A DNA stretch of 64,000 nucleotides from Pseudomonadota bacterium (GCA_016125035.1 WGMN01000004.1:1-64000); one strand, 5' to 3'; counted from the first letter of the stretch, positions 1-9,768 are shown. Numbers and translations are program-made. Notes: generated from the sequence alone by a model not told the origin.

Positions 1-133
1 CAGCGAATCCTTGCGGGGGAGGGAAACGTTGCCTTCTCGCCTTTGGCGCTTGGCGGTCTCCGCTTCGCTACGGCTCCCCCACACCCCTACCCGGGCCTCG
101 GCTGCGCCTTTGGAACGAATGGCCTTTGGCCAT
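1..133. repeat. Dispersed element, copy C (truncated at window edge, carries an internal insertion)
   Basis: CAGCGAATCCTTGCGGGGGAGGGAAA ... CCCCTACCCGGGCCTCGGCTGCGCCTTTGGAACGAATGGCCTTT matches copy A. Confidence 0.7.
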
Positions 134-160
134 GGCTTTATATTCTGCTAGTGTGCACGA

Positions 161-1858
161 ATGATTTTTATTGCCTCTTTGTTGGTGGTGCTGGGTGCGG
201 TGCTGGTGGCGGCGCCGGCACAGCGTGGCGGAGCTGAAGAGCTGGGCGCCAGCCCGGCGGTGACCAGCCCGGCCGCGGATACCCAGGGCTTGAGCGCTTA
301 TTTGCAGGGCACGGTGCTGGATTTATCGGGCAATGAGCAGGCGGCGGCCAAAAGCTACCTCTCGGCCCTGGCGGAAGACCCCGACAACATGAACCTGCGC
401 CAGCGGGTGCTGGACTTGAGCCTGACCAACGGCGACATTGCCACCGCCGTGCGCCTGGCCAAGACCCTGCCGGAAGTGGAGCAAAGCACGGTAAGCCGCA
501 TGTTGCTGGCGGTGGACCATGCCCACAACGGCAAGATTAAAGATGCCCGCCGCGACATGCGTCTGGCCGCGCGCAGTGCGCCGGGGTTGTTGCAGTTTGA
601 GCTGTTGCAGGCCTACCTGGATTTTGCAGACGGCGCCAAGGCCGAAAAGCTGGTGCACAGGTTGCAGGCCCTGCCGCTGCCCACCGCGCTGGAGGGCCGC
701 CGCCGCTACCACGAGGCCCGGCTGTGGTTGAAGGAAGGTGATTACGCCAAGGCGCTGGAGGCGCTGGAGTTGGCGCAGGCGGCCGAGCCCTCGGCCATAT
801 TCACCACCTTGTTGCTGGCCAAGGTGTATGTGCACCAGGGCATGGGCGACAAGGCCGAGGTGTTGCTGAAGGCTTTTGACGTGGCCAACCCTTCGGTGGG
901 GATGATCATGCCCGATGTGGCCACGCTGGAAAAACAGAAGCCCTTTGCCAGCACGCTGGACCAGGACATGGCCGCCAGCATGTTTGATTTTGGCCTGATG
1001 GTGTGGGCAGAAGGCGCGCTGACCCCGGCACGCCAGCTGATCAACATGGCGCTGTGGCTGGACCCCGAGCAGACCTACGACCGTTACTACCTGGGCGTGT
1101 TGCTGGAGATGATGGGCGACCTGCCCGCAGCCAAGGCGCAATACAGCGTGTTGAAGGACGACCCGGCGCTGGGCGATGGTGTGGCGTTGCGGTTGGCGGA
1201 AGTGAACTTTAAGCTGGGAGAAAAGGCCGAAGGCTGGCGTGCTGCCAGTGCCCTGGCGCGCGCGCACCCGCAGCTGGCGGTGGTGCACCGCTCGCTGGCG
1301 TTGATGGCCTTTGAGCGCGAGGATTATGCCCGCGCGGTGGAGGAATACGACATGTTGTTGAAAGACCCGGCGCTTACCAAAGCCGAGCGGGTGGAACTGC
1401 TGTTTGCGCGTGGTGCCGCCTATGAGCGGGCGCATATGTACGCCAAGGCCGCAGGGGATTTGCAGCAGGCGTTGGAGCTGGACCCCGCCAACGCGCAGAT
1501 TATGAACTACCTGGGTTACATGTGGGTGGACCAGGGAGAGAACCTGGAAGAAGCTTTTAACCTGCTGAAGAAGGCGCATTTGCTGGCCCCGGATGATGGA
1601 GCCATTAGCGACAGCCTGGGCTGGGCCTACCACCGCCGCGGCGACGATGCCACCGCGTTGGAATACCTGGAAACCGCGGTGGAGCAGGACCCGGAAAGTG
1701 CAGAGATTTCCGACCATCTGGGCGATGCTTACGCCGCCCGTGGCAACCACGAAGCGGCGCGTAAATACTGGCAGCTGGCGCTGGATTTGCTGGATAAGGG
1801 CGATGTGCCGCCGCATGAAGGCTTCCGGGCAGAAGTGGAAGCCAAGTTGAAGCGTTGA
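161..1858 (+). CDS. TPR-repeat protein with N-terminal signal/TM segment
   Basis: 565-aa ORF; hydrophobic N-terminus, repeated TPR-like helices; followed by a terminator at 1886-1908. Confidence 0.85.
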   Translation: MIFIASLLVVLGAVLVAAPAQRGGAEELGASPAVTSPAADTQGLSAYLQGTVLDLSGNEQAAAKSYLSALAEDPDNMNLRQRVLDLSLTNGDIATAVRLAKTLPEVEQSTVSRMLLAVDHAHNGKIKDARRDMRLAARSAPGLLQFELLQAYLDFADGAKAEKLVHRLQALPLPTALEGRRRYHEARLWLKEGDYAKALEALELAQAAEPSAIFTTLLLAKVYVHQGMGDKAEVLLKAFDVANPSVGMIMPDVATLEKQKPFASTLDQDMAASMFDFGLMVWAEGALTPARQLINMALWLDPEQTYDRYYLGVLLEMMGDLPAAKAQYSVLKDDPALGDGVALRLAEVNFKLGEKAEGWRAASALARAHPQLAVVHRSLALMAFEREDYARAVEEYDMLLKDPALTKAERVELLFARGAAYERAHMYAKAAGDLQQALELDPANAQIMNYLGYMWVDQGENLEEAFNLLKKAHLLAPDDGAISDSLGWAYHRRGDDATALEYLETAVEQDPESAEISDHLGDAYAARGNHEAARKYWQLALDLLDKGDVPPHEGFRAEVEAKLKR

Positions 1859-1885
1859 CCTTTGCAGGCTAACCATGAAGGGAGA

Positions 1886-1908
1886 GGCCGCTGGGAGCGG
1901 CCTTTTTT
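1886..1908 (+). terminator. Rho-independent terminator
   Basis: GGCCGCT-ggg-AGCGGCC followed by TTTTTT. Confidence 0.85.
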
Positions 1909-2064
1909 GTGCGTTGCAGGTGTCAGCTTTTGGGGGCGGGGAGGGGTGCGTTGCACCAAGTATGTTGTTTCAGCCCCTTAGCGGCTTAATGCATTGAATT
2001 ACCATGTTTTTGTGCAGGAGTATTCAGGGGCTTACCCATAAGAAAAGGTAGGGGAGTAAAGACA

Positions 2065-2640
2065 ATGAAAACCACGTTGACCATGACCAAGTTTACCGCG
2101 CTGGCGACAGCCGCGGGCTTGCTGGCGGCGTGTGCCAGCATGTTGCCGACCACCACCAGCAAAAGCCAGACGCCATGGGCGAGCTACGACGACGCCAGGA
2201 AGGCTTACGACAGCGTGGCCGAGAACAAGACCACGGACGACGAGCTGCGCAGCCTGGGCTTTGATGTGGAAGCTGTGCCGAATATCCGCGTGATCAACTA
2301 TGTGGACGTGGCCGCGATGTTCGGCAGCGCCTTTACCCGCGAGACCATGCCCGAAGGCGTGCGCAAGTGCCTGGACGCCAAAGACCACTGCTTTGCCTAT
2401 GTGGTGCGCGCGCAGAATGTGACCGCCAAGCGCAATGGGAATGTGGCGGCCGATTTGTTCGGCTTTAGGAAGCAGACCCACACCACCGGTTGGGAAATGC
2501 AGACCACGCTGGTGCTGGTGAACAAGGTGGTGGTTTACAAGTTGTGGAACGGGACGCCGGAGATTGATACCTTTGAGAAGCAGGTGACGCCGTTGGGGCC
2601 GATGCAGAATATGGGGTTTATCTTCCCCAAACCGTTCTAG
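2065..2640 (+). CDS. Putative lipoprotein of unknown function
   Basis: 191-aa ORF with lipobox-like LLAACAS after a signal peptide. Confidence 0.75.
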   Translation: MKTTLTMTKFTALATAAGLLAACASMLPTTTSKSQTPWASYDDARKAYDSVAENKTTDDELRSLGFDVEAVPNIRVINYVDVAAMFGSAFTRETMPEGVRKCLDAKDHCFAYVVRAQNVTAKRNGNVAADLFGFRKQTHTTGWEMQTTLVLVNKVVVYKLWNGTPEIDTFEKQVTPLGPMQNMGFIFPKPF

Positions 2641-2652
2641 TGCGTTGTTAGG

Positions 2653-2850
2653 ATTCTACTGGATCCGGGCGCTTTTTGATTTTTCCGCGTTCCATGCGCT
2701 CCGCATGTACGTAAGTTGTACACTTGCGGTGCTCGGAACAGCGGAGAAAATCAAAAATCACCTCGGCCCAGCGAATCCTTGCGGGGGAGGGAAACCCTCC
2801 CCCGCGCCCCTACCCGGGCCTCGGCTGCGCCTTCGGAACGAATGGCCTTT
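2653..2850. repeat. Dispersed long inverted-repeat element, copy A (hairpin 2653-2776 plus extension)
   Basis: ATTCTACTG...CAGCGAAT ends; CTTTTTGATTTTTCCGC pairs with GCGGAGAAAATCAAAAA; extension has GCGGGGGAGGG-aaa-CCCTCCCCCGC. Confidence 0.75.
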
Positions 2851-4945
2851 AGACGGTGGCGACGGTGCGCAGTTTGGCGCGGGGGGCGATTTCCGTTTGC
2901 GAGAGGACCGGCACGGTGGGCAGAGTGCGTTCCACCAGCAGGCGCGCGAAGGGCCGCACGTTGGCCGAGGTGAGGAAGATGGGCGAGACGCCCGAGTTGA
3001 ACTGGCGGTTGAAGGTATCTGATGCGTTGCGCAGGAAGGTTTGGATCTTATCTGGCGCCATGGCCAGTTGGCGCTCGGGGCTATCCTTCTCCACCTGGAT
3101 GATGGAATCGGCGAACTCCTTCTCCCACGCAGGAGAGAGCGCGACGATGGGCAGCGTGCCGTCGGCCGACAGGTGCTGGTTGGTGAGTTGGCGCGAGAGC
3201 CGCGTGCGCACGTGCTCGGTGAGCAGGGTGAGGTTGCGGATGCCGGGCACCACTTCGGCCAGCGCTTCCAGGATGGTGGGGAGGTCGCGCACCGAGACCC
3301 TCTCGCGCAGCAGGTTTTGCATGACCTTTTGCAGCACTGCTTTGGAGAGTTTGTCCGGGATCAGTTCGTCGATGAGTTTGCCCTGGGTGGGGCGCAGTTC
3401 GTCGAGCAGTTTGTCGAGCTCGGACCGGGTGAGGAGGTCGGCCAGGTTATCCTTCACCACCTCGGTGAGGTGGGTGACGATGACGTTGGAGTTATCCACC
3501 ACCGTGTAGCCGTTGAACTGCGCGGCCTCGCGTTGGCTCTCGTTGATCCACTTGGCGGGTAGGCCGAAGGTGGGTTCGGTGGTGAGTTTGCCCTCCACCG
3601 CCGAGGCGTTGCCGCCGGTGGGGTCCATGGCCAGCAATTGCCCGGCTTCCAGTGTGCCGGAGGCGGCTTTGGTCTCCTTGATGAAGATCTGGTAGTCGCC
3701 AGGTTTGAGCTGGAGGTTATCCTGGATGCGCACCGAGGGGATGACGAAGCCGAGGTCGCGCGCCATTTGGCGGCGGGTGGCTTTGATCTGCTCGGTGAGG
3801 CGGCCGCCTTTGGATTCGTCGATCAATCCGAGCAGGCCGTAGCCGAGTTCCAGGCGCAGGGTATCCACATGCAGCAGGCTGGCCAGCGGGGGCTCCGGCG
3901 GGGGGCCGGAGGCAATGGCTTTTTCTTCCTCCACCTTGGCTTGCTGGGCCTGGGTGAGCGGTTTGGGGAGCTTGCTTTGGCGGTAGGCGTAAACCCCCGC
4001 CGTGGCCAGGCTGCCTGAGAGCAGCCAGAAGGGGATGAGCGGCATATCCGGCAGCAGCGAGATGAAGAACATGAGGCCGGAGGCGACGAACAGCGTGCGC
4101 GGATTGGCGGCCATTTGGCTGAACACCACCGTGCCGGCGCCCTCGGTGGTGCCGGATTTGGCCACCAGCATACCGGCGCCGATGGAGATGGTGAGCGCGG
4201 GGATGTAGGCCACCAGGCCATCGCCCACCGTGAGCAGCATGTAGCGGTTGGCGGCATCGGCCACCGACATGCCGTGCTCGGTGGTGCCGACGATGATGCC
4301 CACCGCGATGTTGATGCCGGTGATGATGAGGCCGGCGATGGCATCACCGCGCACGAACTTGCTGGCACCATCCATGGCGCCGTAGAAGCCGGTCTCTTGC
4401 TCCAGCTCGGAGCGGCGGGTGCGGGCTTGCTCTTCATTGATGAGGCCGGAGTTGAGGTCGGCATCGATGGCCATTTGCTTGCCGGGCAAACTATCGAGCG
4501 TGAAGCGGGCCGCGACTTCAGCAATACGGCCGGAACCCTTGGTGATGACGATGAAGTTGACCAGGATGAGCACCGTGAAGATGACCAGCCCGATGACGAA
4601 GTTGCCGCCCATGATGACGTTGCCGAAGGCCTCGATGATATGGCCCGCCGCTGCGGCCGTGGTGTGGCCATTTTCAAGCACCAGGCGGGTGGAGGCTACG
4701 TTGAGCGCCAGGCGGAAGGTGGTGGTGACCAGCAGCAGCATGGGGAAGGCGGTGAACTCCAGCGCGCGTTTGACGAACAGCACGGTGAGCAGGATGAGCA
4801 GGCCCATGGTGATGTTGGTGGCGATGAGGATATCGAGCACAAAGGCGGGCAGCGGCACGAAGAACAGGATGATGAGGCCGATGACGCCCATGGCCAGCAG
4901 GACGTCTTGCTGTTTGGCGTTGCGGAGGAAGGCGGCGAAATTCAT
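2849..4945 (-). CDS. flhA: Flagellar biosynthesis protein FlhA
   Basis: 698 aa; FHIPEP-family membrane domain (FAFPMLLLVTTTFRLALNVASTRLVL, GDGLVAYIPALTISIGAGMLV). Confidence 0.97.
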   Translation of the reverse strand: MNFAAFLRNAKQQDVLLAMGVIGLIILFFVPLPAFVLDILIATNITMGLLILLTVLFVKRALEFTAFPMLLLVTTTFRLALNVASTRLVLENGHTTAAAAGHIIEAFGNVIMGGNFVIGLVIFTVLILVNFIVITKGSGRIAEVAARFTLDSLPGKQMAIDADLNSGLINEEQARTRRSELEQETGFYGAMDGASKFVRGDAIAGLIITGINIAVGIIVGTTEHGMSVADAANRYMLLTVGDGLVAYIPALTISIGAGMLVAKSGTTEGAGTVVFSQMAANPRTLFVASGLMFFISLLPDMPLIPFWLLSGSLATAGVYAYRQSKLPKPLTQAQQAKVEEEKAIASGPPPEPPLASLLHVDTLRLELGYGLLGLIDESKGGRLTEQIKATRRQMARDLGFVIPSVRIQDNLQLKPGDYQIFIKETKAASGTLEAGQLLAMDPTGGNASAVEGKLTTEPTFGLPAKWINESQREAAQFNGYTVVDNSNVIVTHLTEVVKDNLADLLTRSELDKLLDELRPTQGKLIDELIPDKLSKAVLQKVMQNLLRERVSVRDLPTILEALAEVVPGIRNLTLLTEHVRTRLSRQLTNQHLSADGTLPIVALSPAWEKEFADSIIQVEKDSPERQLAMAPDKIQTFLRNASDTFNRQFNSGVSPIFLTSANVRPFARLLVERTLPTVPVLSQTEIAPRAKLRTVATV

Positions 4946-4948
4946 GCT

Positions 4949-5067
4949 ATTCTACTGCCCCGGCCGCTTTTTGCTTTTCCCTTGCCCTGCGATGCTCACG
5001 TACTGAAGAAGTACGCTGCGCTTCTCGGCCTGCGGAGAAAACCAAAAATCGGCTCGGGGCAGCGAAT
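4949..5067. repeat. Dispersed long inverted-repeat element, copy B
   Basis: ATTCTACTGCCCCGGCCGCTTTTTGCTTTTC pairs with GAGAAAACCAAAAATCGGCTCGGGGCAGCGAAT; internal CGTACT-gaaga-AGTACG hairpin. Confidence 0.75.
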
Positions 5068-5158
5068 ACTACCCGAGGCGTATGGCAAAGCTGGCGGACG
5101 GAGGCCGAATGCATTTTTATGTTGTTCTCTCCCGTGCCGACTATGCCGAAATAGTGCG

Positions 5159-5199
5159 CAAAAAGGAAGCCCCGCTTGCGCGGGGGAAGTCCTTTTTTT
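5159..5199. terminator. Bidirectional terminator
   Basis: AAAAAGGAAGCCCCGC-ttgc-GCGGGGGAAGTCCTTTTTTTT. Confidence 0.7.
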
Positions 5200-5216
5200 T
5201 GGGCGGAGTGAACGGT

Positions 5217-5507
5217 TTACGAAACCGTGATGCCGCGCTGAGCGAGGTATTCGGCTTCGGGGGCATTTCGGCCGTATGTGCCCCGGTGGATGGTGGACAG
5301 GCGCCAGCTGAAGGGGACCAGGATAATGAGAGCCAACGCAGTGGCGGTGAACAGGGCGGGCGCCGAATAGGCTGGTGCCCACCAGAAGGTGAAGGCTGCC
5401 CCGGCTACCACCAGCATAGTGAAGATGAGGGCGAAAATGGTGCGCGGGAGGTAAGCCAAGGCCAGTTTCTGGCGTTGTTCCGGCGTGAGGGCGAGGGAAG
5501 CGGACAT
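5217..5507 (-). CDS. Small membrane protein, unknown
   Basis: ORF from MSASLALTPEQRQ; two hydrophobic helices; upstream part of the longer ORF is implausible. Confidence 0.6.
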   Translation of the reverse strand: MSASLALTPEQRQKLALAYLPRTIFALIFTMLVVAGAAFTFWWAPAYSAPALFTATALALIILVPFSWRLSTIHRGTYGRNAPEAEYLAQRGITVS

Positions 5508-5717
5508 AAGGATGACTCCGTAAGGCGGGATGCCTTGAGGGTTTATGTAGCTGATTTTTATGGGGTGGGCAATGAAAAAGGAAGTTTGTGGGGTGGGAGG
5601 GCTCTTCTTGGAGTGGGTTTGACGGGGGGTATTGATTGGTATACATGGTGACAGGGGTATTTCCCTTCGACGCTGCACAAATTCCTGTTTTTACACTCAA
5701 ACCCTGTGAGGGATGCC

Positions 5718-6164
5718 ATGACTGAAGCGAAAGATACGGCGCAAGCCGGGGCGACGGAAGCGGCGGTGATCAAGGCCGTGGATGTTTCAACCACCGATGG
5801 TTTCTACATCTGGTTCGTGAAGGGTGTGGAGCTGGCGGCTATCGAGGCCGAGCTGGCCAAGGGCAAAAATCGGGTCAGGTTTAAGAGTGAGAAAGGCGAT
5901 GGCGTCGAAGAAGTCTATCCTGACGACTATGTGATCCATGTCGGCGCCGACGGCGTGAAGAAGAGCTTCATCATCAAGGCCAACCCCGGCGAAGGCCAGG
6001 GCGAGGACGAGGCAGGCGTGCCGATGGTGCTGGAGGCGCTGGCGGACGGTGTGCCGGATGAGGCGATCGATGCCGAGAAGCTGGCGGCGGCGATGGAGGA
6101 GCTGGAAGCTGAATTGCGGGCGGCCGAAGCGCCGGCGCAGCCGGCGGCGGACACCGGCGCCTGA
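5718..6164 (+). CDS. Hypothetical acidic protein
   Basis: ORF followed by a strong hairpin at 6187-6218. Confidence 0.65.
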   Translation: MTEAKDTAQAGATEAAVIKAVDVSTTDGFYIWFVKGVELAAIEAELAKGKNRVRFKSEKGDGVEEVYPDDYVIHVGADGVKKSFIIKANPGEGQGEDEAGVPMVLEALADGVPDEAIDAEKLAAAMEELEAELRAAEAPAQPAADTGA

Positions 6165-6186
6165 CGACCGGTGAATGACGAGAGTG

Positions 6187-6225
6187 CCGCGGCCCACCCT
6201 GTGAGGGGTGGGCCGCGGTGCTTTT
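6187..6225 (+). terminator. Rho-independent terminator
   Basis: CCGCGGCCCACCC-tgtgag-GGGTGGGCCGCGG then ..CTTTT. Confidence 0.7.
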
Positions 6226-6249
6226 GGGGGTTGGAGAAGGACGCAGCGG

Positions 6250-6310
6250 CCCCGGATAGGTGGCGGGTGCCCGAACCGTAAGAACGGTTCGACCCGTCAT
6301 CATTCCGGGG
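6250..6310. repeat. Hairpin element related in architecture to the 78-bp repeat
   Basis: CCCCGGA..GGCGGGT-gccc-GAACCGT-aaga-ACGGTTC-g-ACCCG..TTCCGGGG nested stems. Confidence 0.55.
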
Positions 6311-6324
6311 ACAGTTCTCTGTGG

Positions 6325-7671
6325 TTAGGCGGCGAGGCCGGCGGCGGAGAGTTTTTCGGCCAGGATGGTGAGGGAGATGCCGAGCAGGTCGGCGGCATAT
6401 TGGCGGTTACCCTGGGTGTAGGCCAGCGTTGCCACCAGGGTATCGCGTTCCACCTCCGCCAGGCGTTTGGGGATGAAGGTGGTGGGCGCGTCTTCATTGC
6501 CCGCGTTGCCGTAGGCGCGGGCGGCGGCTGCGATGGAGGATGAGGCGGGGGTGATGGAGGCGCGGGCGTTCTCGTTGTTCGACGCGGTGTTCATGTGCAT
6601 CAGGGACATGGGTGAGAGGATGAGATGGTCGGGCGTGATGGTGGCGCCGGAGGGGCCGGTGAGGAGGAGGGCGCGGTGGAGGGTGTTCTCCAGCTCGCGG
6701 ACGTTGCCCTTCCAGTAGCAGGAGGTGAGTTTGGCCTCGGCCTCCGGCGTGAGGGAGGGGGCGGCTTTGTAGCCGTTGGCGGCGGCGTGGGCGGCGATGA
6801 AGTGGCGGGCGAGGGGGAGGATATCGCCCGGACGCTCGCGCAGGGGGGGGAGATCCAGCGTGACCACCGAGAGGCGGAAGTAGAGATCTTCCCTGAATTT
6901 GCCTTCCGCGACGTAATTCTCGAGCTGGCGGTTGGTGGTGGCGATGAGGCGGATATCCACCGGCACGGGTTTGTCGGCGCCGATGGGATCGACCACCCGC
7001 TCCTGGATGGCGCGCAGCAGCTTGGCTTGCAGGGACAAATCCATCTCGGAGATTTCATCGAGCAGCAGGGTGCCGCCGGAAGCCTGCTGGAACTTGCCTT
7101 TGCGCTCGGCCAGGGCGCCGGAGAAGGCGCCTTTGCTGTGGCCGAAGAGCTCGGACTCCAAGAGATTCTCCGGAATGGCGGCGCAGTTGACGGCGATGAA
7201 CGGCTTGCCCGCGCGCGGGCTTTGTTGGTGCACGTAGCGGGCGAAGACCTCTTTGCCCGAGCCGCTTTCCCCCCGTAGCAGCACGGTGGCCTGCGAGGCG
7301 GCGAACTGTTTGGCCTGCTCGAGCAGGTGGAGGGTGCGAGGGTCTTGGCCAATAGGGCCGGAGGAAGGCGCGCTGACGTGCTTGGCGATGAGCGCGGTGA
7401 GCAGGCGCGAATCCACCGGCTCGGTGAGGTATTCCACCGCACCCATGCGGATGGCTTTGGCGCCGGTGGCCGGTTGCGCCGGGCCGATGACGGCGACGGG
7501 CGTGGTGAGGTGGTTGGTGCGGATGAGGTTGATGAGCGCGGGGAGGATATCTGGCGTGGTGAGCGCCAGGCTGACCGGCTGGTTGGTGAGCGGGGCCAGC
7601 GCGGCCTCGGCCCCCCCCACCATGGCGGTGTTGGCAGGCAGGCTGGGAACGGGGCCGACGGCGAGAAGCAT
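6325..7671 (-). CDS. Sigma54-dependent flagellar transcriptional regulator, FlbD/FleQ-like
   Basis: AAA+ Walker A GESGSGKE, GAFSGA loop, C-terminal Fis-type HTH; degenerate N-terminal receiver. Confidence 0.93.
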   Translation of the reverse strand: MLLAVGPVPSLPANTAMVGGAEAALAPLTNQPVSLALTTPDILPALINLIRTNHLTTPVAVIGPAQPATGAKAIRMGAVEYLTEPVDSRLLTALIAKHVSAPSSGPIGQDPRTLHLLEQAKQFAASQATVLLRGESGSGKEVFARYVHQQSPRAGKPFIAVNCAAIPENLLESELFGHSKGAFSGALAERKGKFQQASGGTLLLDEISEMDLSLQAKLLRAIQERVVDPIGADKPVPVDIRLIATTNRQLENYVAEGKFREDLYFRLSVVTLDLPPLRERPGDILPLARHFIAAHAAANGYKAAPSLTPEAEAKLTSCYWKGNVRELENTLHRALLLTGPSGATITPDHLILSPMSLMHMNTASNNENARASITPASSSIAAAARAYGNAGNEDAPTTFIPKRLAEVERDTLVATLAYTQGNRQYAADLLGISLTILAEKLSAAGLAA

Positions 7672-7674
7672 GGG

Positions 7675-7711
7675 AGATAAGATACTAGATACTAGATACC
7701 AGATACTAGAC
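7675..7711. repeat. 7-bp tandem repeat array (AGATACT)n
   Basis: agataagatactagatactagataccagatactagac. Confidence 0.8.
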
Positions 7712-7736
7712 TTAACGGTGGAAAAATGCCCAAGCG

Positions 7737-8504
7737 CTAGCGGAAAACCGAGACGCGCAGGGCTGGCGGCAGTTGGGCGTTGAGGTGCAGTTGCAGCTGG
7801 CGCGGGTTCTCTTGCTTTAAATAACTGAGCACGGCGGTGGTGATGAGCTTGCGGGTGAGGAGGTCATCGGCCCCGGTGCGTTCCAGCTTGGTGGCCAACG
7901 GTGTGAGCACCACGTAGGACAGGATGGCACCGTAGAAAGTGGTGAGGATGGCCACCGCCATGGCCGGGCCGATGGCGGTGGGATCGGACAATTGGCCGAG
8001 CATTTGCACCAGCCCGATAAGCGTGCCGATGAGCCCCATGGCGGGCGCGACATCGGCAGCGCGGCGCAGCACGGCCAGGGCGCGCTCGTGCCTTTCCATG
8101 TAGCTGACGGTGTCTTGATAAAGCAGTTTCTCGATGGTTTCCGCCGGGGCGCCGTCGACCGCCAGGGAGAGGGCCTGGCGCAGGAAGGCGTTGGGCTCCG
8201 CCGCGACATCCTTTTGCAGGGCCAGCAGGCCGCCGGCCTGGCGGGTTTTTTGCGCGAATTGCAGCAGGTGCCGGGCCAGCGCCGAGAAAGTGGGTTGCTG
8301 GTGGGTGAGCGCCGAGGCCGAAATGGCCAGGGTGCGCACGACATCGGTAAAGGTGAACGAGGTGAGAGTGACGGTGAGCGTGCCGCCGATGACGATGAGC
8401 ACGGAGGGGAGATCGACAAATGCCGGCAGGTGCCCGCCCACGGCGATGGCCAGGGTGATGAGGACAATGGAAGAAAGAAGGCCGATGGCTGTGGCGTAAT
8501 CCAC
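7737..8504 (-). CDS. motA: Flagellar motor stator protein MotA/PomA family
   Basis: MotA_ExbB-like region PAMGLIGTLIGLVQMLGQLSDPTAIGPAMAVAILTTFYGAI. Confidence 0.92.
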   Translation of the reverse strand: MDYATAIGLLSSIVLITLAIAVGGHLPAFVDLPSVLIVIGGTLTVTLTSFTFTDVVRTLAISASALTHQQPTFSALARHLLQFAQKTRQAGGLLALQKDVAAEPNAFLRQALSLAVDGAPAETIEKLLYQDTVSYMERHERALAVLRRAADVAPAMGLIGTLIGLVQMLGQLSDPTAIGPAMAVAILTTFYGAILSYVVLTPLATKLERTGADDLLTRKLITTAVLSYLKQENPRQLQLHLNAQLPPALRVSVFR

Positions 8505-8517
8505 CGGGGAGCCCTGC

Positions 8518-8829
8518 CTAGGTGCTGCTCTTGACGATTTCGGTCATGGTGACGCCGAGTTTGTCATCCACGATGACCACTTCGCCACGGGCCACCAGCC
8601 GATCATTGACGTAGATATCGATGGCGTCGCCGACCTTGCGGTCGAGCTCTACAACCGCGCCGCGGCCGAGTTTGAGCAGCTGCGAGATGTTCATGGCCGT
8701 GGTGCCGAGCACCGCCTTGACGGTGATGGGCACATCGTAAACCGCCTCGAGCCCGGCCTCGGCACCCTTGCTGCCGGCGTTGGCGCCGCCCAGATCTTCC
8801 AGGTTGAGGTTTTGTTTGGGGTCGTTCAT
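8518..8829 (-). CDS. fliN: Flagellar motor switch protein FliN
   Basis: SpoA domain: VPITVKAVLGTTAMNISQLLKLGRGAVVELDRKVGDAIDIYVNDRLVARGEVVIVDDKLGVTMTEI. Confidence 0.95.
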   Translation of the reverse strand: MNDPKQNLNLEDLGGANAGSKGAEAGLEAVYDVPITVKAVLGTTAMNISQLLKLGRGAVVELDRKVGDAIDIYVNDRLVARGEVVIVDDKLGVTMTEIVKSST

Positions 8830-8890
8830 GCGGGTACTTTGCGTCTTTGTTAATTTTGTTGGGGTTTGCGCGGCTTTATTCTACGCAGAA

Positions 8891-9715
8891 TCACTTGGGT
8901 TTTAAAGCATCCACCAGTTCTTCATCGCCCAACAATTCCGCAGCGCGGGACTGGCTGGCCTGGGTGGCTTGCTCGACCGCCGAACCGGTTGCTGCGGGAG
9001 GTGGGGTGGCGGCGGCCCCGGTGGCGGCCGCGGGCGTTGCTGGTTTGGCAGCGGGGGTGGCCTCGGTGGGCATGGGCGGGGTGGGCAGCAGGGCGGCGCC
9101 GGCGGCGGCGAGGAGTTGGTCGAGCGCTTTGAAGTGCTGGGCGACTTTGCTTTCCACCCCGCCGTTCTTCCACTCCACCACCGCATCGGTGAGGCCCAGC
9201 GAAGGATCGGTGATGATGTGCATGGGCAGGCCGAGGATGCTGGCCTGCGGCAGTTGCAGCTTTTCATGGTAGCCGCGCGCGGCGGGGTGGATGCGCAGGG
9301 TGAGCGATTCATCCGCCTTGATGAGGGGGAGCACGCTGCGCAGGTGTTGCTCGAGCAGTTCGTCCGGGTAGTGGGACATGAGGTCGCCCACCTGGCGGTA
9401 AAGGGTGGTGCGCAGGAGGGCGAGCATTTGTGTGGCGAGGGTGGACTCGCGCTCCTCGGTGGTTTTTTGCAGCGCGGTGAGCGTGCTTTGCAGGTGTTGT
9501 TGCAGCTGGGCGAGGTCGGCCTGGGCTTGTTGCTGGCCTTCCTTCAGCCCGGTGGTGTAGCCTTCATCGTAAGCTTTTTGCCGCGGGTTGGCGGGCATGG
9601 AGGCAGGCGCGCGGGTGGCGGTGGGCGAGGGGGATTTGGCATCGCCAACCACCTCGAAGAACTCGGTATCGAAGGTGTACTTCTGGTGGGTGGGGGGTGT
9701 GGGGAGATCGGCCAT
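8891..9715 (-). CDS. fliH: Flagellar assembly protein FliH-like
   Basis: Position between fliG and fliN; Q-rich coiled coil followed by FliH/HrpE-like region. Confidence 0.8.
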   Translation of the reverse strand: MADLPTPPTHQKYTFDTEFFEVVGDAKSPSPTATRAPASMPANPRQKAYDEGYTTGLKEGQQQAQADLAQLQQHLQSTLTALQKTTEERESTLATQMLALLRTTLYRQVGDLMSHYPDELLEQHLRSVLPLIKADESLTLRIHPAARGYHEKLQLPQASILGLPMHIITDPSLGLTDAVVEWKNGGVESKVAQHFKALDQLLAAAGAALLPTPPMPTEATPAAKPATPAAATGAAATPPPAATGSAVEQATQASQSRAAELLGDEELVDALKPK

Positions 9716-9723
9716 TTACGAAA

Positions 9724-9754
9724 GGTAGTAGGTTGTAGGTGGTAGGTTGTAGGG
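9724..9754. repeat. 7-bp tandem repeat array (GGTWGTA)n
   Basis: GGTAGTA GGTTGTA GGTGGTA GGTTGTA GGGG. Confidence 0.85.
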
Positions 9755-9768
9755 GAAGAAGGAGAGGG

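Noticed and set aside
6240-6311. Possible tRNA fragment (GGTTCGACCC resembling a T-arm)
   Set aside because: No acceptor/anticodon arms; it is better explained as a nested hairpin repeat
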